In this document: positions 1 to 5,792 of the stretch, one piece after another
Layout: the number at the start of each line of letters is the position of its first letter
Position numbering within the stretch: position 1 is the first letter of the stretch
NCBI GenBank assembly: GCA_021735105.1
Contig: JAIPHS010000027.1
Span: 1 to 9,524 of the forward strand
Direction: 5' to 3'
Source: Candidatus Omnitrophota bacterium
GTDB lineage: Bacteria > Omnitrophota > Gorgyraeia > Duberdicusellales > 4484-171
Length of the DNA stretch: 9,524 nucleotides
The notes under the pieces: generated by a model
Database searches by the model: none
Told to the model about the DNA's origin: nothing
The model's input: only the letters and a program-made list of their open reading frames with translations
Made by a program: the position numbers and the translations under genes

Positions 1-8
1 TACCTCAA

Positions 9-50
9 ATACTTGCCTCCAAACCTCCAAGCAAACTATAGAGCAAGTAT
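9..50. repeat. 8-bp perfect inverted repeat at left edge
   Basis: ATACTTGC (9-16) is perfectly complementary to GCAAGTAT (43-50), with a 26-nt loop. It lies just left of the large structured region and could be its first hairpin, or it may be independent. A possible sigma70-like promoter (TTGCCT at 13-18, 18-nt spacer, TATAGA at 37-42, plus strand) overlaps it, which would place a transcript start near 50. The two readings are alternatives. Confidence 0.4.
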
Positions 51-64
51 CTTCGCTAAGCTAT

Positions 65-86
65 AATTCGGGACTTATCCCGAATT
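65..86. repeat. 9-bp perfect hairpin
   Basis: AATTCGGGA (65-73) and TCCCGAATT (78-86) are perfect complements around a CTTA loop. No T-run follows on either strand, so it is not a factor-independent terminator. A perfect TATAAT (62-67, plus) overlaps its left arm but has no recognisable -35 element. It is probably a 5' domain of the large RNA that follows. Confidence 0.5.
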
Positions 87-107
87 TAAGAAAGTATAAG
101 AAAGCAG

Positions 108-532
108 GACCTTTTTTCGCTGAAAAAATAATCTTAGCAAGCACACCGAGGTCAGATAACACCTCATTTAGAACCTGTCAAGGATCTACGGGTCTAAAAA
201 TTCACCTCATTTTTCCACCGTAAACAGATATTCCGTTACTAGGTAAAATTTGTATTTAGAGGTTTCGTAACTCCATAACTGTTTACTCGTTCACCTACAA
301 TAAAAACTTCTTTATCCGGTTATAGATATGCCGGAGAAGTTCTTATTATTTTCGGTGAACGTGGAAAAACTGCTCGAAGCTTTCTAGAAGCACCTCGCAC
401 CCTTCGGGGAGCCTCAATTTTTAGCTTCACTTCACACATCCTTCGGATGTGCTCGTGGACCCTAAAGGGTTCCGTTCCTCCTTGACAGAACCTAAATGAG
501 AATGTGAATGCGTATTTAAGCGAAAAAAGGTC
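108..532 (+). ncRNA. Candidate large structured RNA, family not recognised
   Basis: No ORF is present, but the segment is closed by a perfect 14-bp long-range helix (108-121 with 519-532) and continues inward through nested helices. These are 137-139/509-511 and 142-145/503-506; 163-184/479-500 (18 conserved pairs plus one, around a symmetrical AAC/AAC internal loop); 185-190/454-459; 194-202/416-424; and 210-218/361-369. The last encloses two local hairpins. Hairpin A is 220-227/279-286 with 235-239/267-271. Hairpin B is 288-295/354-361 with 299-303/343-347, 305-311/335-341 and 316-319/331-334. On the 3' side are short hairpins at 400-409 (CCC-UUCG-GGG), 435-451 and 457-473. UUCG loops favour the plus strand as the RNA strand. 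I looked for and did not find signatures of RNase P, tmRNA, SRP RNA, group I or group II introns. Ends are uncertain: transcription could start near 50-75 and run to about 600. A DNA-level role for the palindromes is not excluded. Confidence 0.55.
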
Positions 533-568
533 TTGGATTTTATCTGTGAAATCTTTCTTTTAATCAAG

Positions 569-597
569 AAGTCTCAAGTTTGTTCGATAAGAGACTT
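569..597 (+). promoter_or_regulatory. Leader hairpin before the small-ORF pair
   Basis: AAGTCTC (569-575) pairs perfectly with GAGACTT (591-597) around a 15-nt loop and ends 7 nt before the Shine-Dalgarno AGGAGG at 605-610. The following TTTTAAAA is a poor terminator tail, so a leader stem affecting translation of the gene at 617, or a weak 3' end of the upstream RNA, are both possible. Confidence 0.4.
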
Positions 598-616
598 TTA
601 AAACAGGAGGTGTGCT

Positions 617-823
617 GTGGTAGGTAGAAGAGTTAAGTTGGCTGGTGGCTATAGTTTCTATATTGCCTATAGGGGCAAGAAATGGTTTGCTAATTGCTGC
701 TTTTCTGATTTAGGCCAGGCTCAGTCTGTAATGCTTGAAGTTATGAAAGCTGGCAATCTTTGTGATTGCTCAATGTTGGCTATTGGCCAGGATGTAGTCT
801 ATAAACAAGAGGCTTTAGTTTGA
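617..823 (+). CDS. Hypothetical 68-aa protein
   Basis: The gene starts with GTG and is supported by a perfect Shine-Dalgarno AGGAGG (605-610) with a 6-nt spacer, which is the main reason to believe it. The product is a small soluble protein without signal peptide or membrane helix. It opens with a basic, aromatic, probably beta-rich part (residues 3-30, including a Gly-Gly-Tyr-Ser-Phe stretch and Lys-Lys-Trp-Phe) and then has several cysteines (Cys-Cys near residue 27, Cys-Asp-Cys near residue 50). I do not recognise the family. It ends in TGA, which overlaps the TTG start of the next gene (TTGA), so the two are almost certainly co-translated. It lies directly downstream of the large structured segment and may share its transcript. 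Confidence 0.65.
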   Translation: MVGRRVKLAGGYSFYIAYRGKKWFANCCFSDLGQAQSVMLEVMKAGNLCDCSMLAIGQDVVYKQEALV

Positions 824-1041
824 AGAAATACGTACTATCAAAGAAACGGGCTAAGTTTCAGCGCAAGCTTAGCCCTGAGGCTAGCCGCTATTATGATAAC
901 CTGATGCGAATAAATAAGCTCAAGATCAGAAAAGAAATGCGCAAAAGAAAGCGCAAACAAAGAAAAGACTGGCCAGCTCTACTTGCTTTGATTGTCTTTT
1001 ATCTTTTGACTATTTTGGTATGTTGGCTGCGTTCGCTTTGA
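820..1041 (+). CDS. Small basic single-helix membrane protein (73 aa)
   Basis: This starts with TTG overlapping the stop of the upstream gene by four bases, with an AGAGG-type ribosome site about 7 nt upstream, indicating translational coupling. Residues 1-50 are very rich in Lys and Arg (especially 34-49, where nearly every second residue is basic). Residues 52-70 form one hydrophobic helix, so the protein is probably membrane-anchored with a basic cytoplasmic tail (positive-inside rule). A tail of this kind could contact nucleic acid or acidic lipid; this is inference. No family is recognised. The position behind a putative large RNA is suggestive, since one known large bacterial RNA (OLE) works with a membrane protein encoded nearby, but no sequence relationship is claimed. 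Confidence 0.6.
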   Translation: MKKYVLSKKRAKFQRKLSPEASRYYDNLMRINKLKIRKEMRKRKRKQRKDWPALLALIVFYLLTILVCWLRSL

Positions 1042-1086
1042 TTTTTAAGATTTTTAATATCAGTTAGCCTATTTATTCTCCATACT

Positions 1087-1761
1087 TTAAGAGCTAGGGT
1101 ATCTTCTCATTAATTTACCAATTTCAATTAGTTCTATATTAAGCAAACTGATTATCTTTTCGTCAAGTAAGTTATTCCCTAAATAATTTTTAAGTTTTTT
1201 CCACATCCATAAATAGATATTTGCCATTTGTAGCAAAAACTTTTTTCGATCTTCTTTTAGTCTGGCATCGCGTCGGGTAACCACGTACCCTTTCAGATTA
1301 ACATGCTTAAAAGAACAAAGAGATCTATATGTTGCTTCATATAGACGCCCTAGTCCTGCATCTTCTGCCCGTTTTTCTATACGTTTGAATTCTTGATCAT
1401 TCGAAAAAGGTTTTTTATCGTTTTCATATGCAATAAAATATTCTTTAGCTCTGGAATCAACTAATTCTTTTTTGCTGAGGATAAAAGAAAAATCAATAAA
1501 ATACTCAACAAAAGATGATCCTAATATATAAGCTGAATGATAGCCAAAATCATGCATTATTGTAAAGATACAACCTAAGAAATCCCTACAAGAAAACAAT
1601 AGATGATAAAGAATTGCACCCAATTCTTTTGGTTCAATTATTTTTAACCACGAATGGTAGATTGAAACATCTTTAGTTTTATGTAATATTTCTGATATAA
1701 TTTTAAGAATCTCATCTTCTTCTTCAGTAAAATCACATTTAAGAGTTAATTTTCTTTTCAT
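1087..1761 (-). CDS. DUF5677-like hypothetical protein
   Basis: A 224-aa, mostly alpha-helical, soluble protein. The central part (about residues 65-155) has the layout I associate with the DUF5677 family: an aromatic and small-residue helix ending in a conserved-type Glu (Glu86, in a Ser-Ser-Phe-Val-Glu context), then a segment around Ala-Lys-Glu-Tyr, then a Tyr-Arg-Ser-Leu-x-Ser-x-x-His-type motif at 145-153. The biochemical role of this family is unknown to me. No strong Shine-Dalgarno precedes the ATG. The start lies 17 nt after the stop of the upstream hydrolase gene, so the two are likely co-transcribed. The 45-nt space to the convergent plus-strand gene has no clear terminator. Confidence 0.65.
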   Translation of the reverse strand: MKRKLTLKCDFTEEEDEILKIISEILHKTKDVSIYHSWLKIIEPKELGAILYHLLFSCRDFLGCIFTIMHDFGYHSAYILGSSFVEYFIDFSFILSKKELVDSRAKEYFIAYENDKKPFSNDQEFKRIEKRAEDAGLGRLYEATYRSLCSFKHVNLKGYVVTRRDARLKEDRKKFLLQMANIYLWMWKKLKNYLGNNLLDEKIISLLNIELIEIGKLMRRYPSS

Positions 1762-1778
1762 TTGTGGTAAAAAAATAG

Positions 1779-2285
1779 CTATTTCACAGTCTCTATAACT
1801 GAACTATTAGATATGTCTGCCGGTGAGGTTATATTAGCTTCCGGCATCTCTGGCACGATATCCAGCCCTCCGCCATGAAAGAACGCTTCATAACAAAGCT
1901 CTGAACAGAAATGATCTCGCCTCTTCTGCCAATTGTTAGCTGCAACCTTAAGAGAAAAACCAATCTTTGCAAGTAACTTTATAAATCCCAGCCAGATAAC
2001 GCCGGGATAATCGTATCTTTCATTAAGTTTATCAACTAAATATGAGATCATCCCATCTAAGTTGTAAGAATAATCTTCTTTTACTCTATAGATATCATAA
2101 TCCCTGGGAATTTTCCTTATATCTCTTGCTCTTATTCCACCCTTAGCAATCGCCTCAATCGCCAGATTCATCTTCGGCGAAACACACACTGCAACGTGAG
2201 AATACTTACTCCCTGTTCCCCAAGCAATAAGCCGAGAGGTGAAATTACGTTCCGCTTTAAATAGAAGAATGTCACCGGGTTTCAT
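1779..2285 (-). CDS. Permuted papain-like (NlpC/P60, YiiX/YebB-type) hydrolase
   Basis: The 168-aa product begins with the Pro-Gly-Asp-Ile-Leu-Leu-Phe motif typical of the YiiX/YebB branch of permuted NlpC/P60-like cysteine hydrolases. The expected catalytic residues are in permuted order: His30 in Ser-His-Val-Ala-Val, Glu44 in Ala-Ile-Glu-Ala, and Cys127 in Phe-Cys-Ser-Glu-Leu. The length is normal for a single-domain member. There is no signal peptide, so it acts in the cytoplasm or at the inner membrane. Known relatives cleave amide or ester bonds in lipids, lipoproteins or peptides; the substrate here cannot be inferred. The Shine-Dalgarno is weak. It lies 51 nt downstream of a broken RusA gene and 17 nt upstream of the DUF5677-like gene. 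Confidence 0.8.
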   Translation of the reverse strand: MKPGDILLFKAERNFTSRLIAWGTGSKYSHVAVCVSPKMNLAIEAIAKGGIRARDIRKIPRDYDIYRVKEDYSYNLDGMISYLVDKLNERYDYPGVIWLGFIKLLAKIGFSLKVAANNWQKRRDHFCSELCYEAFFHGGGLDIVPEMPEANITSPADISNSSVIETVK

Positions 2286-2336
2286 AGTATTACAAAGCTA
2301 ATGCTTAATTTTCAGCAAAAAGTTCACTTCTTTGTT

Positions 2337-2750
2337 TTACTTCAGTACTCCGCTAATTTTTAAATCATTATATATATTTATCAAAAATTCTTTCGTATCT
2401 GAATTGATGAGACGTTTTAATGTTTTGTAAGAGCCTCGTAACTTATATGCATCACCAGAAGATAAAGCAACCACCCTAACTGAACGAACTTGATTGTCAT
2501 CAAAATAAACAATCCCTTTGAATGCATCTAGAATAGGCTTTATTATATTATCTACATCCGGCCGTGAAATACCTTGGGCATTAAACCAAATATCAATATC
2601 TAACCTTTTTGAATGAGTTGGCTGAGGAATAACAGCACGTGCAGCATCTCAGATATTTTCAATATAACGGGATGAGCTTTTTCGTTTTTTGAAACTTCTT
2701 GGCTTACCTTTAAGCCAAATTTGATATTTTGGCTTTACTACACCTTGCAT
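2337..2750 (-). pseudogene. RusA-type Holliday junction resolvase, interrupted by TGA
   Basis: Reading from ATG at 2750 gives a continuous frame to TAA at 2337 except for one TGA at codon 34 (2651-2649). The part after the stop contains the RusA hallmark: Arg-Pro-Asp-Val-Asp-Asn-Ile-Ile-Lys-Pro-Ile-Leu-Asp-Ala followed by a Gly-Ile-Val-Tyr-Phe-Asp-Asp-x-Gln-Val segment. Those acidic residues are the metal-binding, catalytic ones in RusA. Total length (137 sense-codon equivalents) matches the family. The downstream piece has no Met for re-initiation. The TGA could come from CGA by a single C-to-T change. TGA is a genuine stop elsewhere in the window, so recoding is unlikely. It is either a recent pseudogene or a sequencing or assembly error. 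RusA genes are usually phage- or island-borne. Confidence 0.8.
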
Positions 2751-2846
2751 TATAAGATTTTACCTACATTTTAAATTACAATATTTAATTTCCAACAAAA
2801 TAAGCCGGGGTAGTTTATCTAACATTTAAGATCTAATTCTGAAATG

Positions 2847-3329
2847 CTACTTGAGGACCCAATTTGCATGTATGGTTGGGTCTGCTGTTTCTGATCCCCG
2901 CGCTTTAGTTTCTCTAAATGACTTTTCAACAACTCCATCAGGAATTGATATCCGTAATCTTATATCTGCTACAGGTGCCTTTCTAACTGCTATTATAATT
3001 CCTTCTTCCCACTCTAATACCTTATAAAAAAATTGTTCTGGATAAAGAAGATTATGATTTAAGTCAGAGAAATCTTCAGGAGTAAAAAGCTTTGCTTGTA
3101 ATTCTGAACAGGTCATTTTTGTTTTATCACAAGTTATAGAAACAGAATTTATTTTTGGTATTAAGCTATTTGAAGATTTTTGATCTACAACGGCCCATCT
3201 TCCTTCAGCAATCATGAGATCTCCTTTTTCTGACATAGATTTATTTAAAGAGCTAATATTGTTAGTATTTAGATTATTACACCCGCTTAATAAAACAATA
3301 CTACATTTTATAAATATTAATTTTTTCAT
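2847..3329 (-). CDS. Putative lipoprotein (160 aa)
   Basis: A longer frame begins at 3374, but the better start is ATG at 3329. It has AGGAGG six bases upstream, creates a normal lipoprotein signal (Met-Lys-Lys, hydrophobic stretch, then Leu-Leu-Ser-Gly-Cys with the lipid-modified Cys at residue 17), and overlaps the upstream stop as ATGA. The mature part has a Cys-x6-Cys pair (Cys70 region) that could form a disulfide, and a beta-rich C-terminal half. No family is recognised. It is translationally coupled to the secreted protein upstream, so the two probably act together at the envelope. It is followed by about 95 nt without a gene, and no clear terminator is seen. Confidence 0.75.
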   Translation of the reverse strand: MKKLIFIKCSIVLLSGCNNLNTNNISSLNKSMSEKGDLMIAEGRWAVVDQKSSNSLIPKINSVSITCDKTKMTCSELQAKLFTPEDFSDLNHNLLYPEQFFYKVLEWEEGIIIAVRKAPVADIRLRISIPDGVVEKSFRETKARGSETADPTIHANWVLK

Positions 3330-4297
3330 TTTTTGCCTCCTATATTTCCTACAATCTCTTCCAAAGAATCCCAATAAGGGCTCTCTGCTAACACTTTCTT
3401 AAAATCAGCCAAAAATTCTTCTTTGCCTGGTTTATCTTCCGGCCATACTTTATCAAGAAAATCCCATGCTGATTTTGCATCTCCATAATATATTAACTGC
3501 AACATATGTTTCCAAACAAGCGGTGGAATAGCAACGCCTTCTCTTACCCAACCATAGCTTAGTTCTCCTAACTCCAATTGTTCTTTCATCCATTCTTTAT
3601 CAGCTACAGCATCAGCCATATCTGCTTTTATCCTTTGAATCATTTCAGCTTGTCTTTCTGGGTCAAGTGGTTCAGATTTCATTAAATCCAAAGCTAACCT
3701 ATATTTACCGTCTCTGTATTTAAGGATTATCCTTGGAGCAGGCGACTGAGAAAAAGGCGCACGCCAATAAGAAAAGGTCCAGTCATTGCCAATAAACTCT
3801 AATGCTCCGTCATCATCAACATCAACAAACTTTCCTAAATCACCATCTTCATTATTTATTCTTTGTATAAGCCGGAAATCTTCTCCTATTGAAAAAACAT
3901 AAAAACTGAAACAACAGTGGGCTCCACCACTCCAGTGTGATACAAGCAAATTGGGTTCCCCATCACCGGTAATATCCTTACCCATTGCAACAACAGAATT
4001 ATTTGCTATTCCACCCCTGGCATCATAATATTTCGGAGAATCTTTATAATCTAACTCATCGTATACATGCCCGATTGTGAATTTCCAATCTTTTTTAGAG
4101 TATACTAATTTATCATCTTTAAAAATATGCAATAGGCCTTCTCCTGTAGGATAATCTCTATAGATTTTTACAGTATAATCGCCAAAAGTTTCTTCTTCTC
4201 TAAGATTATCTTCTGATACTAAAGGTAATTTATCTTCTGCAATGAGTGAATTGGTTAATAAGAAAAGTGTTAATATTGGTAGAAATAAATGCTTCAT
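3326..4297 (-). CDS. Secreted protein with FG-GAP/VCBS-like Asp-rich repeats
   Basis: The 323-aa product has a classical signal peptide (residues 1-20, cleavage probably after Ser-Leu-Ile-Ala), so it is exported. Two calcium-loop-like segments, Asp-Ile-Thr-Gly-Asp-Gly-Glu-Pro-Asn (108-116) and Asp-Val-Asp-Asp-Asp-Gly-Ala-Leu-Glu (159-167), resemble FG-GAP/VCBS beta-propeller repeats. Between them is a Ser-Gly-Gly-Ala-His-Cys-Cys motif (123-129). The C-terminal third is helical and charged, with many Trp. The start is backed by a good AGGAGA site 7-8 nt upstream. The TGA stop overlaps the ATG of the lipoprotein gene. Function is unknown; ligand or surface binding is a guess from the repeats. 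Confidence 0.75.
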   Translation of the reverse strand: MKHLFLPILTLFLLTNSLIAEDKLPLVSEDNLREEETFGDYTVKIYRDYPTGEGLLHIFKDDKLVYSKKDWKFTIGHVYDELDYKDSPKYYDARGGIANNSVVAMGKDITGDGEPNLLVSHWSGGAHCCFSFYVFSIGEDFRLIQRINNEDGDLGKFVDVDDDGALEFIGNDWTFSYWRAPFSQSPAPRIILKYRDGKYRLALDLMKSEPLDPERQAEMIQRIKADMADAVADKEWMKEQLELGELSYGWVREGVAIPPLVWKHMLQLIYYGDAKSAWDFLDKVWPEDKPGKEEFLADFKKVLAESPYWDSLEEIVGNIGGKK

Positions 4298-4341
4298 TTT
4301 TGTTTCTCCTTTAATATTTAATCTCTGGCTAACGGCAACAT

Positions 4342-4370
4342 CTTATAAACATTCGCCTTCCTATCTGAAA
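4342..4370 (-). promoter_or_regulatory. Putative sigma70 promoter for the secreted-protein/lipoprotein pair
   Basis: On the minus strand TTTCAG (4370-4365) and TATAAG (4347-4342) are separated by 17 nt. The start would fall near 4335, leaving a leader of roughly 38 nt with the AGGAGA site. Neither hexamer is perfect. Confidence 0.35.
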
Positions 4371-4388
4371 GATCTGGCGGTGTTGGTT

Positions 4389-4423
4389 GGTCACGGATGA
4401 TTTTAAAAAAATTAGGCGTGACC
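4389..4423. repeat. 7-bp perfect inverted repeat with A/T-rich loop
   Basis: GGTCACG (4389-4395) and CGTGACC (4417-4423) are perfect complements, followed on the plus strand by CCTTTTTACTCTTTTTT. On the plus strand it has the form of a terminator with an overlong loop, but no plus-strand gene leads into it. It may be an operator for the downstream minus-strand pair or a relic of a mobile element. Confidence 0.35.
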
Positions 4424-4458
4424 CCTTTTTACTCTTTTTTCTCAAGCGGAATTAATTA

Positions 4459-4908
4459 TTATAGATTTTTTATGTAGATCCAAAAACTAGAGAGATTCTT
4501 TTTTCCACAAAAGAATTTTATGCCAACGCCATCTATTGCATTATATGTTTTATATTTTTTGTTTTCAGCATTGGGCTTATCTAATTTGATCGAAACCAAA
4601 GACGCGTCACCATACCGCTCATCTAATATATAAATAATTGCTCCCTCTTTATCTTTATTATGTATTGTAATGGTCCATGGAAAATTCTTTGATTTTAATA
4701 TTTTCCCTTCCACTGATACATGAGCATAGATTTTATTTTGTTGCTTTTGGATGATTTGATAAACACCATAAACCAAAATTATTATAGCTGCAGCAATCGC
4801 ACAATATCTTATTTGGGGTTTATTTTGTATATTAGAAGAGAGAAAGCTATAGATAGCATTAAAAATCAGTATAGCCACCCAAATTATAAGAATAATAATA
4901 ATTTTCAT
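4459..4908 (-). CDS. Hypothetical membrane protein with two helices (149 aa)
   Basis: Two hydrophobic helices (about residues 2-24 and 34-53) separated by a short polar loop are followed by a soluble, beta-rich C-terminal domain (60-149). With only two crossings the N-terminus and the C-terminal domain lie on the same side. The Lys-Gln-Gln-Asn-Lys stretch after helix 2 suggests that side is the cytoplasm, but this is not firm. No family is recognised. Only a weak AGG-like ribosome site is seen, somewhat far from the ATG. It is separated by about 180 nt from the small membrane protein gene upstream on the same strand, and that gap contains no other gene. Confidence 0.6.
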   Translation of the reverse strand: MKIIIILIIWVAILIFNAIYSFLSSNIQNKPQIRYCAIAAAIIILVYGVYQIIQKQQNKIYAHVSVEGKILKSKNFPWTITIHNKDKEGAIIYILDERYGDASLVSIKLDKPNAENKKYKTYNAIDGVGIKFFCGKKNLSSFWIYIKNL

Positions 4909-5091
4909 TTTTATATTTTTTGCCTAATGGTTTAGTGAATAAATACTGTCTTTATGATCCTAGCGACACAATACTTAATGCCCAAAAAAGAGAATAAACT
5001 CCTTTTTATCTTATCTACACTATTAGAAATCAGATCTGCTGCAAAATGTCAAAACTAATAAATAGAATTATCTAAACTGAATTAAAATTTT

Positions 5092-5397
5092 TTATTTTTT
5101 TGTTAATAAATATAATAAAAAACCACTTATAACACTTATAATTATGCCGAAGAAGAAACCAATTATTCTATCTTTCCATTTTTCTTTATTACTTTTTTTA
5201 GCCTTTTCAATTTCTTTCAATTCATTAACCCTTCTTTCCATTGCGCTATAGTGTGGAAACCGTTTATCTGCACTATATTGTATGAGTGCTATTTCTAATT
5301 CTTTGGTTTTGTATTTTTTGATGATAGATTTATCACCTGTTCTTGCATATCTAGCAAAATCGCCTGCTATCTTCTGAGATTCTTTAGATGGAGGCAT
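5092..5397 (-). CDS. Small C-terminally anchored membrane protein (101 aa)
   Basis: Residues 1-60 form a soluble, charged helical domain (with a Lys-Tyr-Lys-Thr-Lys-Glu-Leu-Glu motif and a His-Tyr-Ser-Ala-Met-Glu-Arg-Arg segment). A highly charged linker follows (62-76, coiled-coil-like), and one membrane helix lies at about 79-98, ending in Lys-Lys. This is the topology of a tail-anchored cytoplasmic domain. The ATG is preceded by AGAGGA at good spacing. It starts 18 nt after the stop of the DUF1883 gene, so the two form an operon. I have no named family; similar short domains on single helices occur as accessory parts of bacterial membrane proteins. A role with the DUF1883 protein is inferred from position only. 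Confidence 0.7.
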   Translation of the reverse strand: MPPSKESQKIAGDFARYARTGDKSIIKKYKTKELEIALIQYSADKRFPHYSAMERRVNELKEIEKAKKSNKEKWKDRIIGFFFGIIISVISGFLLYLLTKK

Positions 5398-5415
5398 ATT
5401 TATCCTCTGAGATTG

Positions 5416-5667
5416 TTAAATAATTTGATATCCATATTTTAGTGTTCCGGAAAATCCGTCGATAACTAAATGCCATCGGCCAGTTTTAGGAACAGATAAA
5501 TTTACAATATTTCTTTTGGCACGCCCACCATAATATTCAAACGAATATCCTGCCTTATACTTCCGAAAATTTGCATCACTTAACAAAAATACATTAGCAA
5601 CTTTATTAAGACGAACTCTAACTACATTTCTCGAGCTAAGCTTAAATGCTTTGTGTAAAAAATTCAT
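5416..5667 (-). CDS. DUF1883 domain protein
   Basis: The 83-aa product matches the whole DUF1883 pattern from memory: an opening Met-Asn-Phe-Leu-His, an Asn-Val-x-Leu-Leu-x-Asp-x-Asn-Phe centre (residues 25-34), a Tyr-Tyr-Gly-Gly motif (45-48), and a Pro-x-x-Gly-x-Trp-His-Leu-Val-Ile-Asp end (60-70). It is a compact beta-sandwich-like domain of unknown function. In other bacteria this domain also occurs fused to TIR domains, a link to stress or anti-phage signalling; here it stands alone. It has a strong GGGAGGT ribosome site. It lies beyond the methyltransferase terminator, so it is probably a separate unit with the 101-aa membrane protein, though no clear promoter is visible in the 125-nt gap. 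Confidence 0.85.
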   Translation of the reverse strand: MNFLHKAFKLSSRNVVRVRLNKVANVFLLSDANFRKYKAGYSFEYYGGRAKRNIVNLSVPKTGRWHLVIDGFSGTLKYGYQII

Positions 5668-5700
5668 TTTAACCTCCCTTAAAGTTCGACGTTACTTCAT

Positions 5701-5729
5701 TAAAATAAAAAATGCCAGGTTTCCCTGGC
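5701..5729 (-). terminator. Rho-independent terminator of the methyltransferase gene
   Basis: On the minus strand GCCAGG-GAAA-CCTGGC (5729-5714), a perfect 6-bp stem with a GNRA loop, is followed by ATTTTTTATTTTA. It lies 64 nt after the methyltransferase stop. Its tail (13 bases, 5701-5713) is identical to that of the terminator at 7027-7039. Confidence 0.85.
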
Positions 5730-5792
5730 GATATATATTCTACTATTATATTTTAACTAGATAATTCAATACTTTCTCCTTAAACAACTACG

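Noticed and set aside
288..361. Integron attC site
   Set aside because: It lacks the GTTRRRY and RYYYAAC core boxes at proper positions, and the gene layout is not that of a cassette array.
108..532. RNase P RNA, tmRNA, SRP RNA, group I or group II intron
   Set aside because: Their core conserved motifs (for example the GAGGAAAGUCC of RNase P, the tRNA-like CCA end of tmRNA, intron domain V) are not found. A short ACAGAACC match near 485 is only part of the long helix.
2337..2750. TGA recoded as Trp or Gly instead of a nonsense mutation
   Set aside because: TGA terminates the gene at 617-823 and the secreted protein gene at 3326, both with overlapping downstream starts, so it is a normal stop here.
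3214..3402. Plus-strand frame antisense to the lipoprotein gene
   Set aside because: It is antisense to the coupled secreted/lipoprotein pair and its hydrophobicity comes from the reversed sequence.
4325..4399. Tyrosine recombinase C-terminal relic on the plus strand (a Leu-Val-Gly-His-like stretch)
   Set aside because: The match is a few residues only, and the catalytic Arg and Tyr motifs are absent.
4720..4935. Plus-strand frame antisense to the two-helix membrane protein
   Set aside because: It lacks a ribosome site and mirrors an A/T-rich membrane-protein gene.
4984..5007. Terminator after the 101-aa membrane protein gene
   Set aside because: The stem is only three G/C-containing pairs plus A-T pairs with a bulge; too weak to annotate.
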